Positions 33,746 to 42,542 of a stretch of 42,542 nt of DNA are shown in pieces. Position numbers and translations under genes: made by a program. Origin of the DNA: Bacteroidota bacterium (lineage in GTDB: Bacteria > Bacteroidota > Bacteroidia > Chitinophagales > Chitinophagaceae). The DNA is taken from NCBI GenBank assembly GCA_018267545.1, contig JAFDYG010000501.1, forward strand, positions 1 to 42,542, in the 5' to 3' direction. Under the pieces are notes generated by a model that had not been told where the DNA came from, did no database searches, and saw nothing but the letters and a program-made list of their open reading frames with translations. Within the stretch, counting starts at the first letter, position 1. Each line of letters starts with the position of its first letter.

Positions 33746-35401
33746 ATGGGAATCTTCAAGGCTCAAGACTCCCAAACCCCTGTAAAACACCCAATCCGAC
33801 CCGATTTTAGTAGCATAAACCCCTATTCCGGCCCCTGGACAGAAAAAGAAATGATCCACCTGCTGCGCAGAATAACCTTCGGCGCGACCAAAGCAAGCGT
33901 CGATCTCCTCCGGAAAATGTCCATAACCGACGCCGTCGACTTCCTCATCGACAACCCAATCCTGCCCACAACCACTCCGGTCAATAACTATACGACCGGC
34001 ACCGACACCGGCGGCGTCCCATTCGGCAGCAGCTGGATAGACGCAGGCCTCCCCGATCCTTCCGACGCCAACACCCGCACCACCCTCAACAACAACCGGA
34101 TCAACGCCTCCTTCAAACCCTGGTGGATGGGACAGATGATCAACCAACGTACACATATCCTCGAAAAAATGACCCTCTTCTGGTCCAATCATTTCGGGGT
34201 CAGCACCTCCCCCACCTATCCAAAATCCGTTTTTCAATATCACCAGCTCCTGCGAACATATGGGCTCACGAACTTTAAAACCCTCCTGAAACAGGTCACC
34301 ATCAACCCCCAGATGCTCTTCTTCCTCAGCGGCTACACCAACGCTAAAACCGCTCCCAACGAGAATTACGGTAGAGAGCTCCAGGAATTATTCGCCATCG
34401 GAAAAGGACCCGACTCCCACTATACCGAAGACGACGTAAAAGCCGCGGCCAAAACCCTCACCGGCTGGCAGGCGCTCCAAAACACGTCCGACGGGACTTA
34501 CTATAGCGTCTTTACACCCGCAAGACACGATACCACGGCCAAAACATTCTCGTCCTTCTACGCCAACAAGCAGATCGTCTCCAACGGCGCCTCCGAAACC
34601 GACGCGCTGATCGACATGCTGCTCCAAACGACCGAATGCGCCAAGTTCCTCGTCCGCAAGCTCTACACCTGGTTCGTCTATTACGACATCACCCCCGAGA
34701 TCGAAACCAGCGTCATCACACCCCTGGCCAACACTTTCAGAAACGCGAACTACGATATACCCACAGTCTTAAAAGCCCTCTTCAAAAGCGAGCACTTCTT
34801 CGACCCGGCCAATTTCGGCACGATCATCAAGAGTCCCATCGACCTCTACGTGTCCATGGTCCGCGAGCTCAACCTGACCCTCGCCGCCTCTCCCGTAGAC
34901 GTCCAGTACCTGCACTGGAAAAACTTCTGTGATAAATGTTCCGCCGAAGCCCAGAATATCGGCGACACACCCAACGTAGCCGGCTGGCCCGCCTACTACG
35001 TAACCGAGACAAAATTTTACCAGACCTGGATGTCCAACGCCACCATCCAGGTAAAAGCAAAGAACCTGAACGCCTTCACCAGCACCGGCGTCACCGTCAG
35101 CGGCGTAAAGCTAAAAGTAGACGCCGTCGCCTTTACAAAGCAGTTCGTTAACGCAGCCGACCCCAACGCACTCATCGCATACTTCAACTTATACCTTCTT
35201 CCCATGGATCTCAATCCTACCCAGCTTGCCTACCTTAAGTCCAGATTGGTCCCGCCCGGCGAGAACGACGCCTACTGGACCAACGCCTGGTACGCTTACA
35301 TCAACAAGCCAACAGACATGACCGCCCTGACCAATGTACAGACACCTCTCAATGCCGTGATCAACTACATCACGAGCCTCGCGGAGTATTTCTTGTATTA
35401 G
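33746..35401 (+). CDS. DUF1800 family protein
   Basis: The 551-residue product has the DUF1800 layout: LLRRITFGATKASV near residue 32, LFWSNHFGVS near 150, FFLSGYTNAKTAPNENYGRE around 192-212, then ELQELFAIG and YTEDDVKAAAKTLTGW. These match the family's conserved blocks. No signal peptide is seen. DUF1800 proteins are nearly always paired with a DUF1501 gene, as here, and the pair is thought to act at the envelope; the biochemical role is unknown. Confidence 0.85.
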   Translation: MGIFKAQDSQTPVKHPIRPDFSSINPYSGPWTEKEMIHLLRRITFGATKASVDLLRKMSITDAVDFLIDNPILPTTTPVNNYTTGTDTGGVPFGSSWIDAGLPDPSDANTRTTLNNNRINASFKPWWMGQMINQRTHILEKMTLFWSNHFGVSTSPTYPKSVFQYHQLLRTYGLTNFKTLLKQVTINPQMLFFLSGYTNAKTAPNENYGRELQELFAIGKGPDSHYTEDDVKAAAKTLTGWQALQNTSDGTYYSVFTPARHDTTAKTFSSFYANKQIVSNGASETDALIDMLLQTTECAKFLVRKLYTWFVYYDITPEIETSVITPLANTFRNANYDIPTVLKALFKSEHFFDPANFGTIIKSPIDLYVSMVRELNLTLAASPVDVQYLHWKNFCDKCSAEAQNIGDTPNVAGWPAYYVTETKFYQTWMSNATIQVKAKNLNAFTSTGVTVSGVKLKVDAVAFTKQFVNAADPNALIAYFNLYLLPMDLNPTQLAYLKSRLVPPGENDAYWTNAWYAYINKPTDMTALTNVQTPLNAVINYITSLAEYFLY

Positions 35402-35473
35402 GCCAGGCGAAGAATCGACCGCCGCGGCCCAAGCCACCGCGACGGTCCCGCTAAAACATCCAAATTAAAAGCC

Positions 35474-37282
35474 ATGCGCCGTAGAGACTTCCTACGGCAG
35501 GGAGCCCTTCTATCCCTGCCATTCCTCATCAACCGCTTCCCCGTCGAAGCCATGTCGACCAATCCACTCCTGCATCTCCTCGCCGCCAAGTCCCTCGACT
35601 CCGGCCGCGTCCTCGTCCTGCTCCAGCTCAACGGCGGCAACGACGGTCTCAACACCGTCATCTCCCTGGACCGCTACTCCGAGCTCACCAATGCAAGAGC
35701 AAACATCCTCATCCCGCAAAACAAGGTCCTCACCCTCAACGGAACCTCCGCCACCGGCCTCCACCCCGCCATGACCGAGCTCCAGACCATGTACAACAAC
35801 GGCCTCGTCAACATCGTCCAGGGCGTGAGCTACCCCAACCCCAACTTCTCCCACTTCCGCGCCACCGATATCTGGCTCACCGGCGCCGCCTCCGACCAAT
35901 ATCTAACGACAGGATGGCTCGGCCGCACCATCGACGCCGAATACCCCCCCTACCCCAACACCCTGCCTCCCAACGACCCGCTCGCCATCCAGATCGGCTC
36001 ACAGGCTTCCGTCATGACGCAAACCAGTACAACAAACGCCGCATTCACCGTCACAGACCCAAGCTCTTTCTACAACTTCGTAAACAACTCCACCGACCCG
36101 CTTCCCTCAACACCCTACGGAAACGAGCTCAGCTTCTTACGACTAAAGCAACAACAGACCAATCAATATGCCAATACCATCAAGACCGCCAACGCCGCCG
36201 TCAATCCCTCCAGCCAGTCGACCCTCTATCCCTCGAACAACTCTTTAGCACAACAGCTAAAAATCGTCGCCCGCCTCATCAAGGGCGGCCTCACCACGCC
36301 CCTCTATATCGTCAATCACCCCAATTCATTCGACACCCACACCGGACAAACCGACACGACCGATCACACCATCGGCACACACGCCAACGCGCTCGGCGTC
36401 CTCTCCAAGGCCATCAACGCCTTCCAGGACGACTTGAAAATACTCGGCATCGAAGACCGCGTCACCGGCTTTACCTTTACAGAATTCGGCCGCAGAATCA
36501 AATCCAACGGAAGCACCGGCACCGACCACGGCACCGCCATACCCATGTTCTTCTTCGGCACAAAGCTAAACCCCGGTCTCACCGGCTCGAGCCCCGTCCT
36601 CCCCGTCAACGCCGCAGTAAACGACCAAATCCCGATGCAGTTCGACTTCCGCAGCGTCTACTATACCGTGCTCAAAGACTGGTTCCAGCTCTCCGACACA
36701 GACCTCAGCAGCGTTCTCATGGCGACCTATAGCCCCCTGCCGATTTTCAACGAGGCGCTGATCCCACCCGTCATCACATCATTCACCGGCGACTGGAAAT
36801 ACTCCCAGGTCAGCCTCCAATGGACCGTCGACCAGGGCGCGAACATCACCAATTACGAAGTCCAGCGCTCCGAAGTCGGAACCAATTTCACCACGATTGC
36901 AACGGTAAAAACACAGTCGTTCCAGGATACCAACCTGAAAAAGTACTACTACTATTACCGGATCAAAATAAACGAGAAGAAATACTCGACCATCCTGCTG
37001 CTAAAGGATTCCAGACAGATAGACGGCGTGCGGATGAAGATCCTCCCCAACCCGATCGACAGCTGGTTCGTCGCCTCCTTCCAGGACCGGGTCACCGGAA
37101 CGCTCAGCGTACGAATGTTCGACCTCTCGGGGCACGAAGTCTGGAAGTCGGAGCAACAGGTGACCGACGCCTACAACGTTCACTTCGACCTAAACAAAAA
37201 CATTATGCCGGGCGTATATGCCCTAAAAGTGAGAGACAGTCTTGGAAACGAAACAACGACAAAAGTGCTGCTGAGACCCTAG
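35474..37282 (+). CDS. DUF1501 protein with Tat-like signal and T9SS type A sorting tail
   Basis: The 602-residue product starts MRRRDFLRQGALLSLPFLI, a twin-arginine signal. The DUF1501 core includes VLLQLNGGNDGLNTV, FSHFRATDIW, FTEFGRRIKSNGS and STGTDHGTAIPMFF. A fibronectin type III-like unit (about 435-515) follows, and the last 85 residues form a type A T9SS sorting domain (ILPNPIDSWFVASF, then MPGVYALKVRD and TTKVLLRP). This implies export to the periplasm and then release or anchoring outside by the type IX system. The gene is 72 nt after its DUF1800 partner. Confidence 0.87.
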   Translation: MRRRDFLRQGALLSLPFLINRFPVEAMSTNPLLHLLAAKSLDSGRVLVLLQLNGGNDGLNTVISLDRYSELTNARANILIPQNKVLTLNGTSATGLHPAMTELQTMYNNGLVNIVQGVSYPNPNFSHFRATDIWLTGAASDQYLTTGWLGRTIDAEYPPYPNTLPPNDPLAIQIGSQASVMTQTSTTNAAFTVTDPSSFYNFVNNSTDPLPSTPYGNELSFLRLKQQQTNQYANTIKTANAAVNPSSQSTLYPSNNSLAQQLKIVARLIKGGLTTPLYIVNHPNSFDTHTGQTDTTDHTIGTHANALGVLSKAINAFQDDLKILGIEDRVTGFTFTEFGRRIKSNGSTGTDHGTAIPMFFFGTKLNPGLTGSSPVLPVNAAVNDQIPMQFDFRSVYYTVLKDWFQLSDTDLSSVLMATYSPLPIFNEALIPPVITSFTGDWKYSQVSLQWTVDQGANITNYEVQRSEVGTNFTTIATVKTQSFQDTNLKKYYYYYRIKINEKKYSTILLLKDSRQIDGVRMKILPNPIDSWFVASFQDRVTGTLSVRMFDLSGHEVWKSEQQVTDAYNVHFDLNKNIMPGVYALKVRDSLGNETTTKVLLRP

Positions 37283-37299
37283 CCCCGCACGCTCCGCAC

Positions 37300-40200
37300 C
37301 TAGCGCACCAATACCACCGTCCCCCTACGACCAAAGATCCCGCCCGACGGACATTCCATTTCGACATAATAAGCATAGGTACCCGTCGCCGCCGGCTGCC
37401 CATTGATCGTCCCATCCCAGCAGGACTCCGCATCCGCCGGGAAAAAGTCGTGGCGCTCGAATACCTTCACCCCCCATCGGTTGAAGATCATGATATGCTT
37501 CACCTGCCCGATACCCAGAATAGTAAACCGGTCATTCCGACCATCCCCATTCGGCGAGAACGCATCCGGGATCCTCACCCTCGACTCCTCGCAGAGAATC
37601 CTCGCAATCACCGTGTCCTTCGCATTACAGCCCACCTCGTTAAAGACCTTCACTACATAGTTCTCCGGCTTCCGCGGAGAAGCCACCGGCTGCGCACAAT
37701 CCGTACAGCTCAGATAGTCCTTCGGCGTCCACTCCCACCTAATCACGTCCGCGCTCCCCGTCGCCTGCAGCACCACCGGTGAACCCGCGATGACTTCCAC
37801 GTCCGGCCCGCCATCGACGCTCGGCACCGGCAGCACCGTCACGGTCACGTGCGCCGTATCGCCAAAACAAGAATGGATATCCTGACCGATGACCGTATAA
37901 ACGATAGATGCCGAAGGCCGCGCGATCACCGTACCCGGCGAGCTTCCCCCCTGCACATCGCCCAGCCAGCTGTATACGTCCGTCCCCTTGGCCATCAGCG
38001 TCACCGTATCGCCATAACAGACCGAAGTCGAATCCGGCGTCACGACCAGCTTCTGCGGTAACACCACGTGTACCGTCACGTCGCCGGTACTATGACAGCC
38101 GATGGCGTCGGTCACGAGGACCTGGTATTTTGTGTCGGTGCTGGGCTTAGCAATCACCGTTCCGCCCGTGGTCTGGTTCAGCCCATACGCCGGACTCCAG
38201 GCATAGGTGCTGCCGCCCGTGGCCACCAACGTCAGATCGGCGTCTTTACACAAATAAGCCGGAGAAGGCGAGATGCTCACCACCGGATTCGGATGCACGG
38301 ACAGCTTTACCGCAGTATTCGCCGCCGCCGGACAGCCAAACGTATCGGTCACCACCAGCCGCGCCGTATAATCCCCCACCTTGTAAGTATGCGAGATGAC
38401 CGAATCGGGGTACGAAGCCGAACCCACGCTCCCATCCCCAAAATCGAAGGTATAGTTCTTCGCGCCCGTCGCATTCGCCTCATAGATCGCCACCTGCCCA
38501 TCACAGACCAGCGGAGTCTTGCTTTGGAGGTCCGCCACCGGCTCACGGACAAAGATCGAGTCGATATAAGAAGCCGTCAGCCCATTGTACCCCTGCACGT
38601 TCAACGTCACGATGTACCGCCCCGGCTGCTGATAGACATGGCTCGGCGCATAGACATTCCCAGCCGTCCAGCCGTCGCCAAAGTCCCAGCTAACGCTCAT
38701 ATAGCCAGTAGAAGTATTGGTAAACTGCGCCAACAGCGGCGGACACTTCGAAGTGCCCACATAGGATTCAGTCGTACTAAAATGACTGTTGAAATTCCGG
38801 ACGTTGATAACCGTTCGCTGCTCGGTCACACAGGTATTGGTCTGCGAAGGGTTCGACGCGCGAAGAACCACCTCATACTTCCCGGGAACGGTAAAAGTAT
38901 ACGAAGGACTATAATCCAACGACGTATTCCCATCCCCAAAAGCCCAGCTCCAAACAGTCCCATTGCTGCCATAGTTGGCCGAAGTATTGCTAAAAAACAT
39001 GGTCGTATTCAAATTGACATCGGTACCAGGATAAGGAGTAAAGCTCGCCTTCGGCCCGTTCACCGACACATAGTTTACCGCGCTCGTCGTCGTACATCCC
39101 CCCGCATCCGACGCAGTCAGCCGCACGGCGTAAGAACCCGGACTCGCATAGGTATGCGTAATCGTCCCGCCGATCTGGTTCGACGAAGTACCATCCCCAA
39201 AATCCCAGGTCTCCGACACGATCGAATTATTCGCGCCCGCCGTGGTATTGTCCTGCAGGACCACCGGCGACTGATAACAACGATCGTCCGTAACGACCGT
39301 GTACGCAGCGTTCGAAGCGCCCTTGATCGTGAGTGGAATCGTATTGCTCTCGTCCGTGCAATTAAAATAATAAGAAGAGGTCACGAGCTTTAAGCCCGTC
39401 TTCCCCGGGGTAAAACCGGACAGCGTCCACTGAAACGTCCCATTCACATTCGGACTGCCAGTCAGCGTAACCGACCCGCCAAACGGCGTCCCGTCCCCAT
39501 AATAAAACTGCGGCGTATAGTCATAGATCCCCCCATAAAACTGACTCGCCGGATTCCGCTCCGCCTTCATCGTCACGTCCAGCGAGCTCCCCACACAGAC
39601 CGTAGACGCCGCCGAGATTTGTAACGTCTGTTTCTTCAGCAAAAACACCCGGTCCGAAAACTGCCGCGTACAGGTTCCATCCGCAGCCGTTATGTCCACG
39701 TTATACGTCCCTGTAGCCGGGTATTTATGCGTGATCTGCGTCGCAGACGCATCGGACGCCCCTGAACTTCCATCTCCAAACTGCCAGGTCAGGCTGGTGC
39801 CCGCCGCCGCCGTATAGTTGAAGGTCACCACATCCCGATCGGTACAGGTATAAGCATGCCCACTAAACGTGCTGATCGCCGCCTTCACCGTGATATAGTT
39901 CGTCTTGGTGATCGAACCCGTACAACCGCCCGCATTGGCCACATTGACAGTAACCGCATAGACGCCGGGCGAATAATAGGAATGCGAAGGATTGGTATTA
40001 CCAGCCGTCACCCCATCCCCAAAGTTCCAGTTGACAAAAACACCCCCGGCAGTAGCCCCGTTCCCCGTAATCGCCGGCCCGGTAAAATTAACCGGCGTAC
40101 CCGCACACACTGTCGTCACGTCCGAGGAAAAGTCGACCGACATCGCGCCGCCGATCACTGTACTGAGCATATTCGTCGTCCCGGTACATCCATTCAGATC

Positions 40201-41703
40201 GGTCCATCGTAACACCGTCCCATACGCCCCCGGCGCAGAAAAAGTATGCGTCGGCTGCGGGTCCGTAGACGTTGTCCCATCCCCAAAGTCCCAGACCCAG
40301 CTCTGCAGGCCAGCGATATTTTGAAACGCATAGGTCTTCGTCAGCGGGTTCACACAGCTATTGGCAGCCGGACCCGGATTGATCTCATAAATCGAATAGG
40401 TCGGCTTGTTGATCCCGACCGTTTGCGAAAGACTACTTGAACAGCCGTTGGCATCCGTCACCTTCAATCGAACCGACTGCAACAGGTTATACGGAAAGTC
40501 ATGACTGATAGCCGGCCCCGGCGAGACCTCGTCGTTTTGCGTGCCGAAGTTCCAAGACCAGGAAGTAGCAGTAGGCGTATGATCGGTAAAGGCCACGGTG
40601 AAGTGATCACAGGCCTGTGTATTCACCATGTCGAAAGGCGGTATCGAAGGCAGCGGATTCACCGTAACTGTTTTGGTCGCCGTCTGCGGACAATTTCCAT
40701 ACGTATTCATCAGCTGCACCGTATGGGTTCCCGGCGTATTGAAGGCCGTTTGATAATAGCCATAATAGTAGGTCGGATTCCCATCGACCAGCCACTGCGT
40801 AGCATTCGGCGAAGGCGTACTCTTGTCGGTAAACGTCACGCTCGTGCTCTGACAAAAAGCCCCCGTCGGTCCATCGAAGTCCGTATTGTAATTCGCAACG
40901 TTCAAAAAATTGGACATCGAAGACGTCGCCGTACACCCATTCGAAGCGGTCGTTTTCAAGGTGATCGTATAGGTGCCCTTCTGCCCATACGAATGCCCCG
41001 GATTGGGCTGTGTCGACGTAGTCCCATCCCCAAAGTCCCACTCGAAAGCCAATGGCCCCGGCCCCGTACTATTGTTGGTAAACTGAACCGGGTCGGTAAC
41101 CAAACAAAGGACCCGCTTATCCGCCTGAAAGCTGGACGTAGCTGGCGTCAGCACCGTTACCTGCACCGGCATCTTCACCGTGTCCGTACACCCAAAGCTA
41201 TTGGTCGCCGTAAGACTGACCGGCAGCGATACCGACTGCGGATAGACGTGCTGCGCCGTCGGGCTGCTCGTCTGCAAAGTGGTCCCATCCCCAAAATCCC
41301 ACAGCCAGCTCACGATAGAAGCTCCACTACCCGTAAATGTCACCGGCTGTGGACCACAAACAGACCCGGGACCATAAGTAAAGTTAAATACAGGTTTCGC
41401 ATAGACACTCACCATATGCGTTACGGTGGCGCTTGCGCCACCATCACTAACCGTCAACGTAACCGGATAATCTCCCAGATCCGTATACACCGCCTGCGGG
41501 TCACTCACCGTAGCAGTATTCCCATTTCCAAAATCCCATAAATAGGTAGCAGAAGCAGAGCCCGTACTGCGATTGGTGAAGTGGATAATCAATGGAGAAC
41601 AGCCCCCCGTTTTGTCGGGTGTGAAGTCCGCACGTAACTGCGCAAACACTGGCAGGCAAACGATCAGGGACAAGAAGAAAGTTATAGATAAGGGGCGGGA
41701 CAT
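37300..41703 (-). CDS. Giant PKD-repeat surface protein with gliding-motility type B tail
   Basis: The 1467-residue product has a signal peptide (MSRPLSITFFLSLIVCLPVFAQ) and roughly eleven PKD or PKD-like domains. Each is marked by W-x-F-G-D-G followed by a H/Y-x-Y/F strand and a G-x-Y-x-V-x-L block. Two or three less regular Ig-like units follow (for example ATGGSTYAWSPAYGLNQ). The C-terminus has DAFSPNGDGRNDRFTI, IFNRWGVKVFER and ATGTYAYYVE, which are the CHU_C type B sorting domain. It should be secreted by T9SS and sit on the surface as an adhesin or gliding accessory. It stands alone on the minus strand. Long plus-strand frames over it (for example 38068-39393) are shadows of the repeated codons. 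Confidence 0.88.
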   Translation of the reverse strand: MSRPLSITFFLSLIVCLPVFAQLRADFTPDKTGGCSPLIIHFTNRSTGSASATYLWDFGNGNTATVSDPQAVYTDLGDYPVTLTVSDGGASATVTHMVSVYAKPVFNFTYGPGSVCGPQPVTFTGSGASIVSWLWDFGDGTTLQTSSPTAQHVYPQSVSLPVSLTATNSFGCTDTVKMPVQVTVLTPATSSFQADKRVLCLVTDPVQFTNNSTGPGPLAFEWDFGDGTTSTQPNPGHSYGQKGTYTITLKTTASNGCTATSSMSNFLNVANYNTDFDGPTGAFCQSTSVTFTDKSTPSPNATQWLVDGNPTYYYGYYQTAFNTPGTHTVQLMNTYGNCPQTATKTVTVNPLPSIPPFDMVNTQACDHFTVAFTDHTPTATSWSWNFGTQNDEVSPGPAISHDFPYNLLQSVRLKVTDANGCSSSLSQTVGINKPTYSIYEINPGPAANSCVNPLTKTYAFQNIAGLQSWVWDFGDGTTSTDPQPTHTFSAPGAYGTVLRWTDLNGCTGTTNMLSTVIGGAMSVDFSSDVTTVCAGTPVNFTGPAITGNGATAGGVFVNWNFGDGVTAGNTNPSHSYYSPGVYAVTVNVANAGGCTGSITKTNYITVKAAISTFSGHAYTCTDRDVVTFNYTAAAGTSLTWQFGDGSSGASDASATQITHKYPATGTYNVDITAADGTCTRQFSDRVFLLKKQTLQISAASTVCVGSSLDVTMKAERNPASQFYGGIYDYTPQFYYGDGTPFGGSVTLTGSPNVNGTFQWTLSGFTPGKTGLKLVTSSYYFNCTDESNTIPLTIKGASNAAYTVVTDDRCYQSPVVLQDNTTAGANNSIVSETWDFGDGTSSNQIGGTITHTYASPGSYAVRLTASDAGGCTTTSAVNYVSVNGPKASFTPYPGTDVNLNTTMFFSNTSANYGSNGTVWSWAFGDGNTSLDYSPSYTFTVPGKYEVVLRASNPSQTNTCVTEQRTVINVRNFNSHFSTTESYVGTSKCPPLLAQFTNTSTGYMSVSWDFGDGWTAGNVYAPSHVYQQPGRYIVTLNVQGYNGLTASYIDSIFVREPVADLQSKTPLVCDGQVAIYEANATGAKNYTFDFGDGSVGSASYPDSVISHTYKVGDYTARLVVTDTFGCPAAANTAVKLSVHPNPVVSISPSPAYLCKDADLTLVATGGSTYAWSPAYGLNQTTGGTVIAKPSTDTKYQVLVTDAIGCHSTGDVTVHVVLPQKLVVTPDSTSVCYGDTVTLMAKGTDVYSWLGDVQGGSSPGTVIARPSASIVYTVIGQDIHSCFGDTAHVTVTVLPVPSVDGGPDVEVIAGSPVVLQATGSADVIRWEWTPKDYLSCTDCAQPVASPRKPENYVVKVFNEVGCNAKDTVIARILCEESRVRIPDAFSPNGDGRNDRFTILGIGQVKHIMIFNRWGVKVFERHDFFPADAESCWDGTINGQPAATGTYAYYVEMECPSGGIFGRRGTVVLVR

Positions 41704-41752
41704 TGGCCCCTCAAAATACTAATTTTGGCCGATTTTTTGCCCCCGTTCGTCC

Positions 41753-42211
41753 ATGACCAGCAAGCAAAGCGCAGGTATACTTTTATATCGGCGTATACAC
41801 AATGTATTAGAGGTTTTTCTCGTTCATCCAGGTGGACCCTTCTGGAAGAAGAAGGAGGCCGGCGTCTGGACGATCCCCAAGGGTGAGTTCACGAGCGAGG
41901 AGCCCGCGCTGGACGCCGCCGTCCGCGAATTCCGCGAGGAGACGGGAACGACGCTCAAAGGCCCGTTCCAGCCCCTCAGCCCCATCCGGCAGAAGGGGGG
42001 CAAACGCGTCTATGCATGGGCCTGCCCGGGAGACCTCGACCCCGAAAAAATTGTCAGTAATACATTTGAATTGGAATGGCCCCGCAATTCGGGCCGAATG
42101 GTTGCTTTCCCTGAAGTAGATAAGGCGGGCTGGTTCTTGTTAGACCAGGCCCGCCTTATGATAAATCCCGCACAAATTGCGTTTTTGGATGAACTGGCAG
42201 AGACTGCCTAG
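41753..42211 (+). CDS. Nudix hydrolase
   Basis: The 152-residue protein has the Nudix box with G44, E50, REFREETG at 58-65 and a following T, matching G-x5-E-x7-REUxEExGU. A KEAGVWTIPKG segment lies before it. Nudix enzymes hydrolyse nucleoside diphosphate derivatives; substrate cannot be told from the sequence. The stop codon overlaps the stop of the minus-strand receiver gene (CTAG, 42208-42211). Confidence 0.88.
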   Translation: MTSKQSAGILLYRRIHNVLEVFLVHPGGPFWKKKEAGVWTIPKGEFTSEEPALDAAVREFREETGTTLKGPFQPLSPIRQKGGKRVYAWACPGDLDPEKIVSNTFELEWPRNSGRMVAFPEVDKAGWFLLDQARLMINPAQIAFLDELAETA

Positions 42212-42542
42212 TTCTTTACCGACTTATGTACCGCGTCGCATAATAAATCATATGCGTTCTTATTCGCGTATTCCACCACCACACCGAGCATCCCCTGCAA
42301 TGAACGAAACGCATCCGGCTTCGTAATAAAACATAGAGCGCCCAGCTCGAACGCCGTCTTCTTATCGCGAGCATTCGAGGAGGTAGAATACATAATCACT
42401 GGAATATGGTCCAGTCCCTTCTGCGTCTTTAGCTTCGTCAGGAACTGCCAACCATTCATCACCGGCAGGTTGATGTCCAGAAAAATCAAATCAGGAGGCG
42501 CCCCGTCGCTCTTCTGCAACCGGGCATACCCTTCCTCGGCAT
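42208..42542 (-). CDS. Response regulator receiver domain, 5' end outside window
   Basis: The minus frame is open to the window edge and upstream codons (AEEGYAR) continue the domain, so the first residues are missing. Visible are the phosphoacceptor Asp in LIFLDINLPVMNGW, the YSTSSN segment and the TKPD lysine, the core of a CheY-like receiver. The domain ends the protein, so no DNA-binding output is present in this window. It is a single-domain regulator of the CheY type. Confidence 0.82.
   Translation of the reverse strand, partial: AEEGYARLQKSDGAPPDLIFLDINLPVMNGWQFLTKLKTQKGLDHIPVIMYSTSSNARDKKTAFELGALCFITKPDAFRSLQGMLGVVVEYANKNAYDLLCDAVHKSVKN

Noticed and set aside
33785-33798. AAAACACCCAATCC matching part of the 1243-1261 region.
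   Set aside because: It is within the DUF1800 coding region and lacks the GTGA start of the motif; probably chance.
38068-39393. Long plus-strand frame (441 codons) and several others (40501-41541, 36820-37782, 35914-36732).
   Set aside because: They are antisense or frame-shifted shadows of the PKD and DUF1501 genes, rich in Arg, His and Pro, with no recognisable domains; the other strand or frame encodes clear proteins.
37300-41703. Repeated sequence blocks (CCATCCCCAAAATCCCA type) as a possible CRISPR or satellite.
   Set aside because: They encode the W-x-F-G-D-G motif of PKD domains at irregular distances; no uniform repeat and spacer structure.
1-42542. tRNA-associated integration site, integrase or transposase that would define the island.
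   Set aside because: None found in the window, so the island idea rests only on gene content and the shared motif.

Overview
The window looks like a Bacteroidota chromosome, most probably Chitinophagaceae. Evidence: a type A T9SS sorting tail on a DUF1501 protein, a type B (gliding-motility, CHU_C) tail on a PKD-repeat adhesin, the usual DUF1800/DUF1501 gene pair, a short Lys/Ala/Pro histone H1-like protein, promoters of the TTTG-N19-TAnnTTTG type, and few Shine-Dalgarno sequences. No tRNA, rRNA, IS element or CRISPR array was seen.

Layout. (1) 1-1187, minus: a truncated WD40 gene coupled to a secreted protein of unknown function. (2) 1330-19475, plus: one very tight run of 11 genes. It opens with a SrfB-like Hsp70/actin-fold ATPase, a SrfC-like dynamin-type GTPase, and a SrfA-like membrane protein that carries a complete subtilisin (S8) protease domain. 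Then come a polytopic membrane protein, a second P-loop GTPase with a duplicated N-terminal helical module, a single-pass protein, three exported proteins (two are tandem coiled-coil paralogues) and two proteins with Ig-like/carboxypeptidase-regulatory-like domains. (3) 19484-21052, minus: a HExxH metallopeptidase lipoprotein and two small envelope proteins. (4) 21172-25273, plus: a secreted AMOP-like protein, a NACHT NTPase with many membrane helices, and a glycerophosphodiester phosphodiesterase, closed by a hairpin. (5) 25370-33484: small and membrane proteins, an orphan NarL-type histidine kinase, a seven-gene minus-strand run of envelope proteins (three related single-pass proteins occur in this region), a TPR protein and the histone-like gene. 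(6) 33746-42542: DUF1800, DUF1501-T9SS, a giant PKD adhesin, a Nudix hydrolase and a truncated response regulator.

The most interesting part is 1-25.3 kb. The srf-like run suggests a machine in which two cytoplasmic NTPases (SrfB, SrfC) act on a transmembrane subunit whose predicted periplasmic part is a serine protease, with a second GTPase/membrane module and exported accessory proteins. Directly beyond it lie a metallopeptidase cluster and a NACHT-membrane-lipase-like operon. A shared motif, GGGTGTTTTCAC, occurs in both divergent promoter regions (as a 14-bp inverted repeat at 1243-1293 and as a hairpin near 21090) and again at the downstream end of the NACHT operon (25280). This hints that the whole block is one co-regulated or co-inherited island. 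A role in biological conflict or envelope stress is inference. Family assignments were made by eye from motifs, without database searches.
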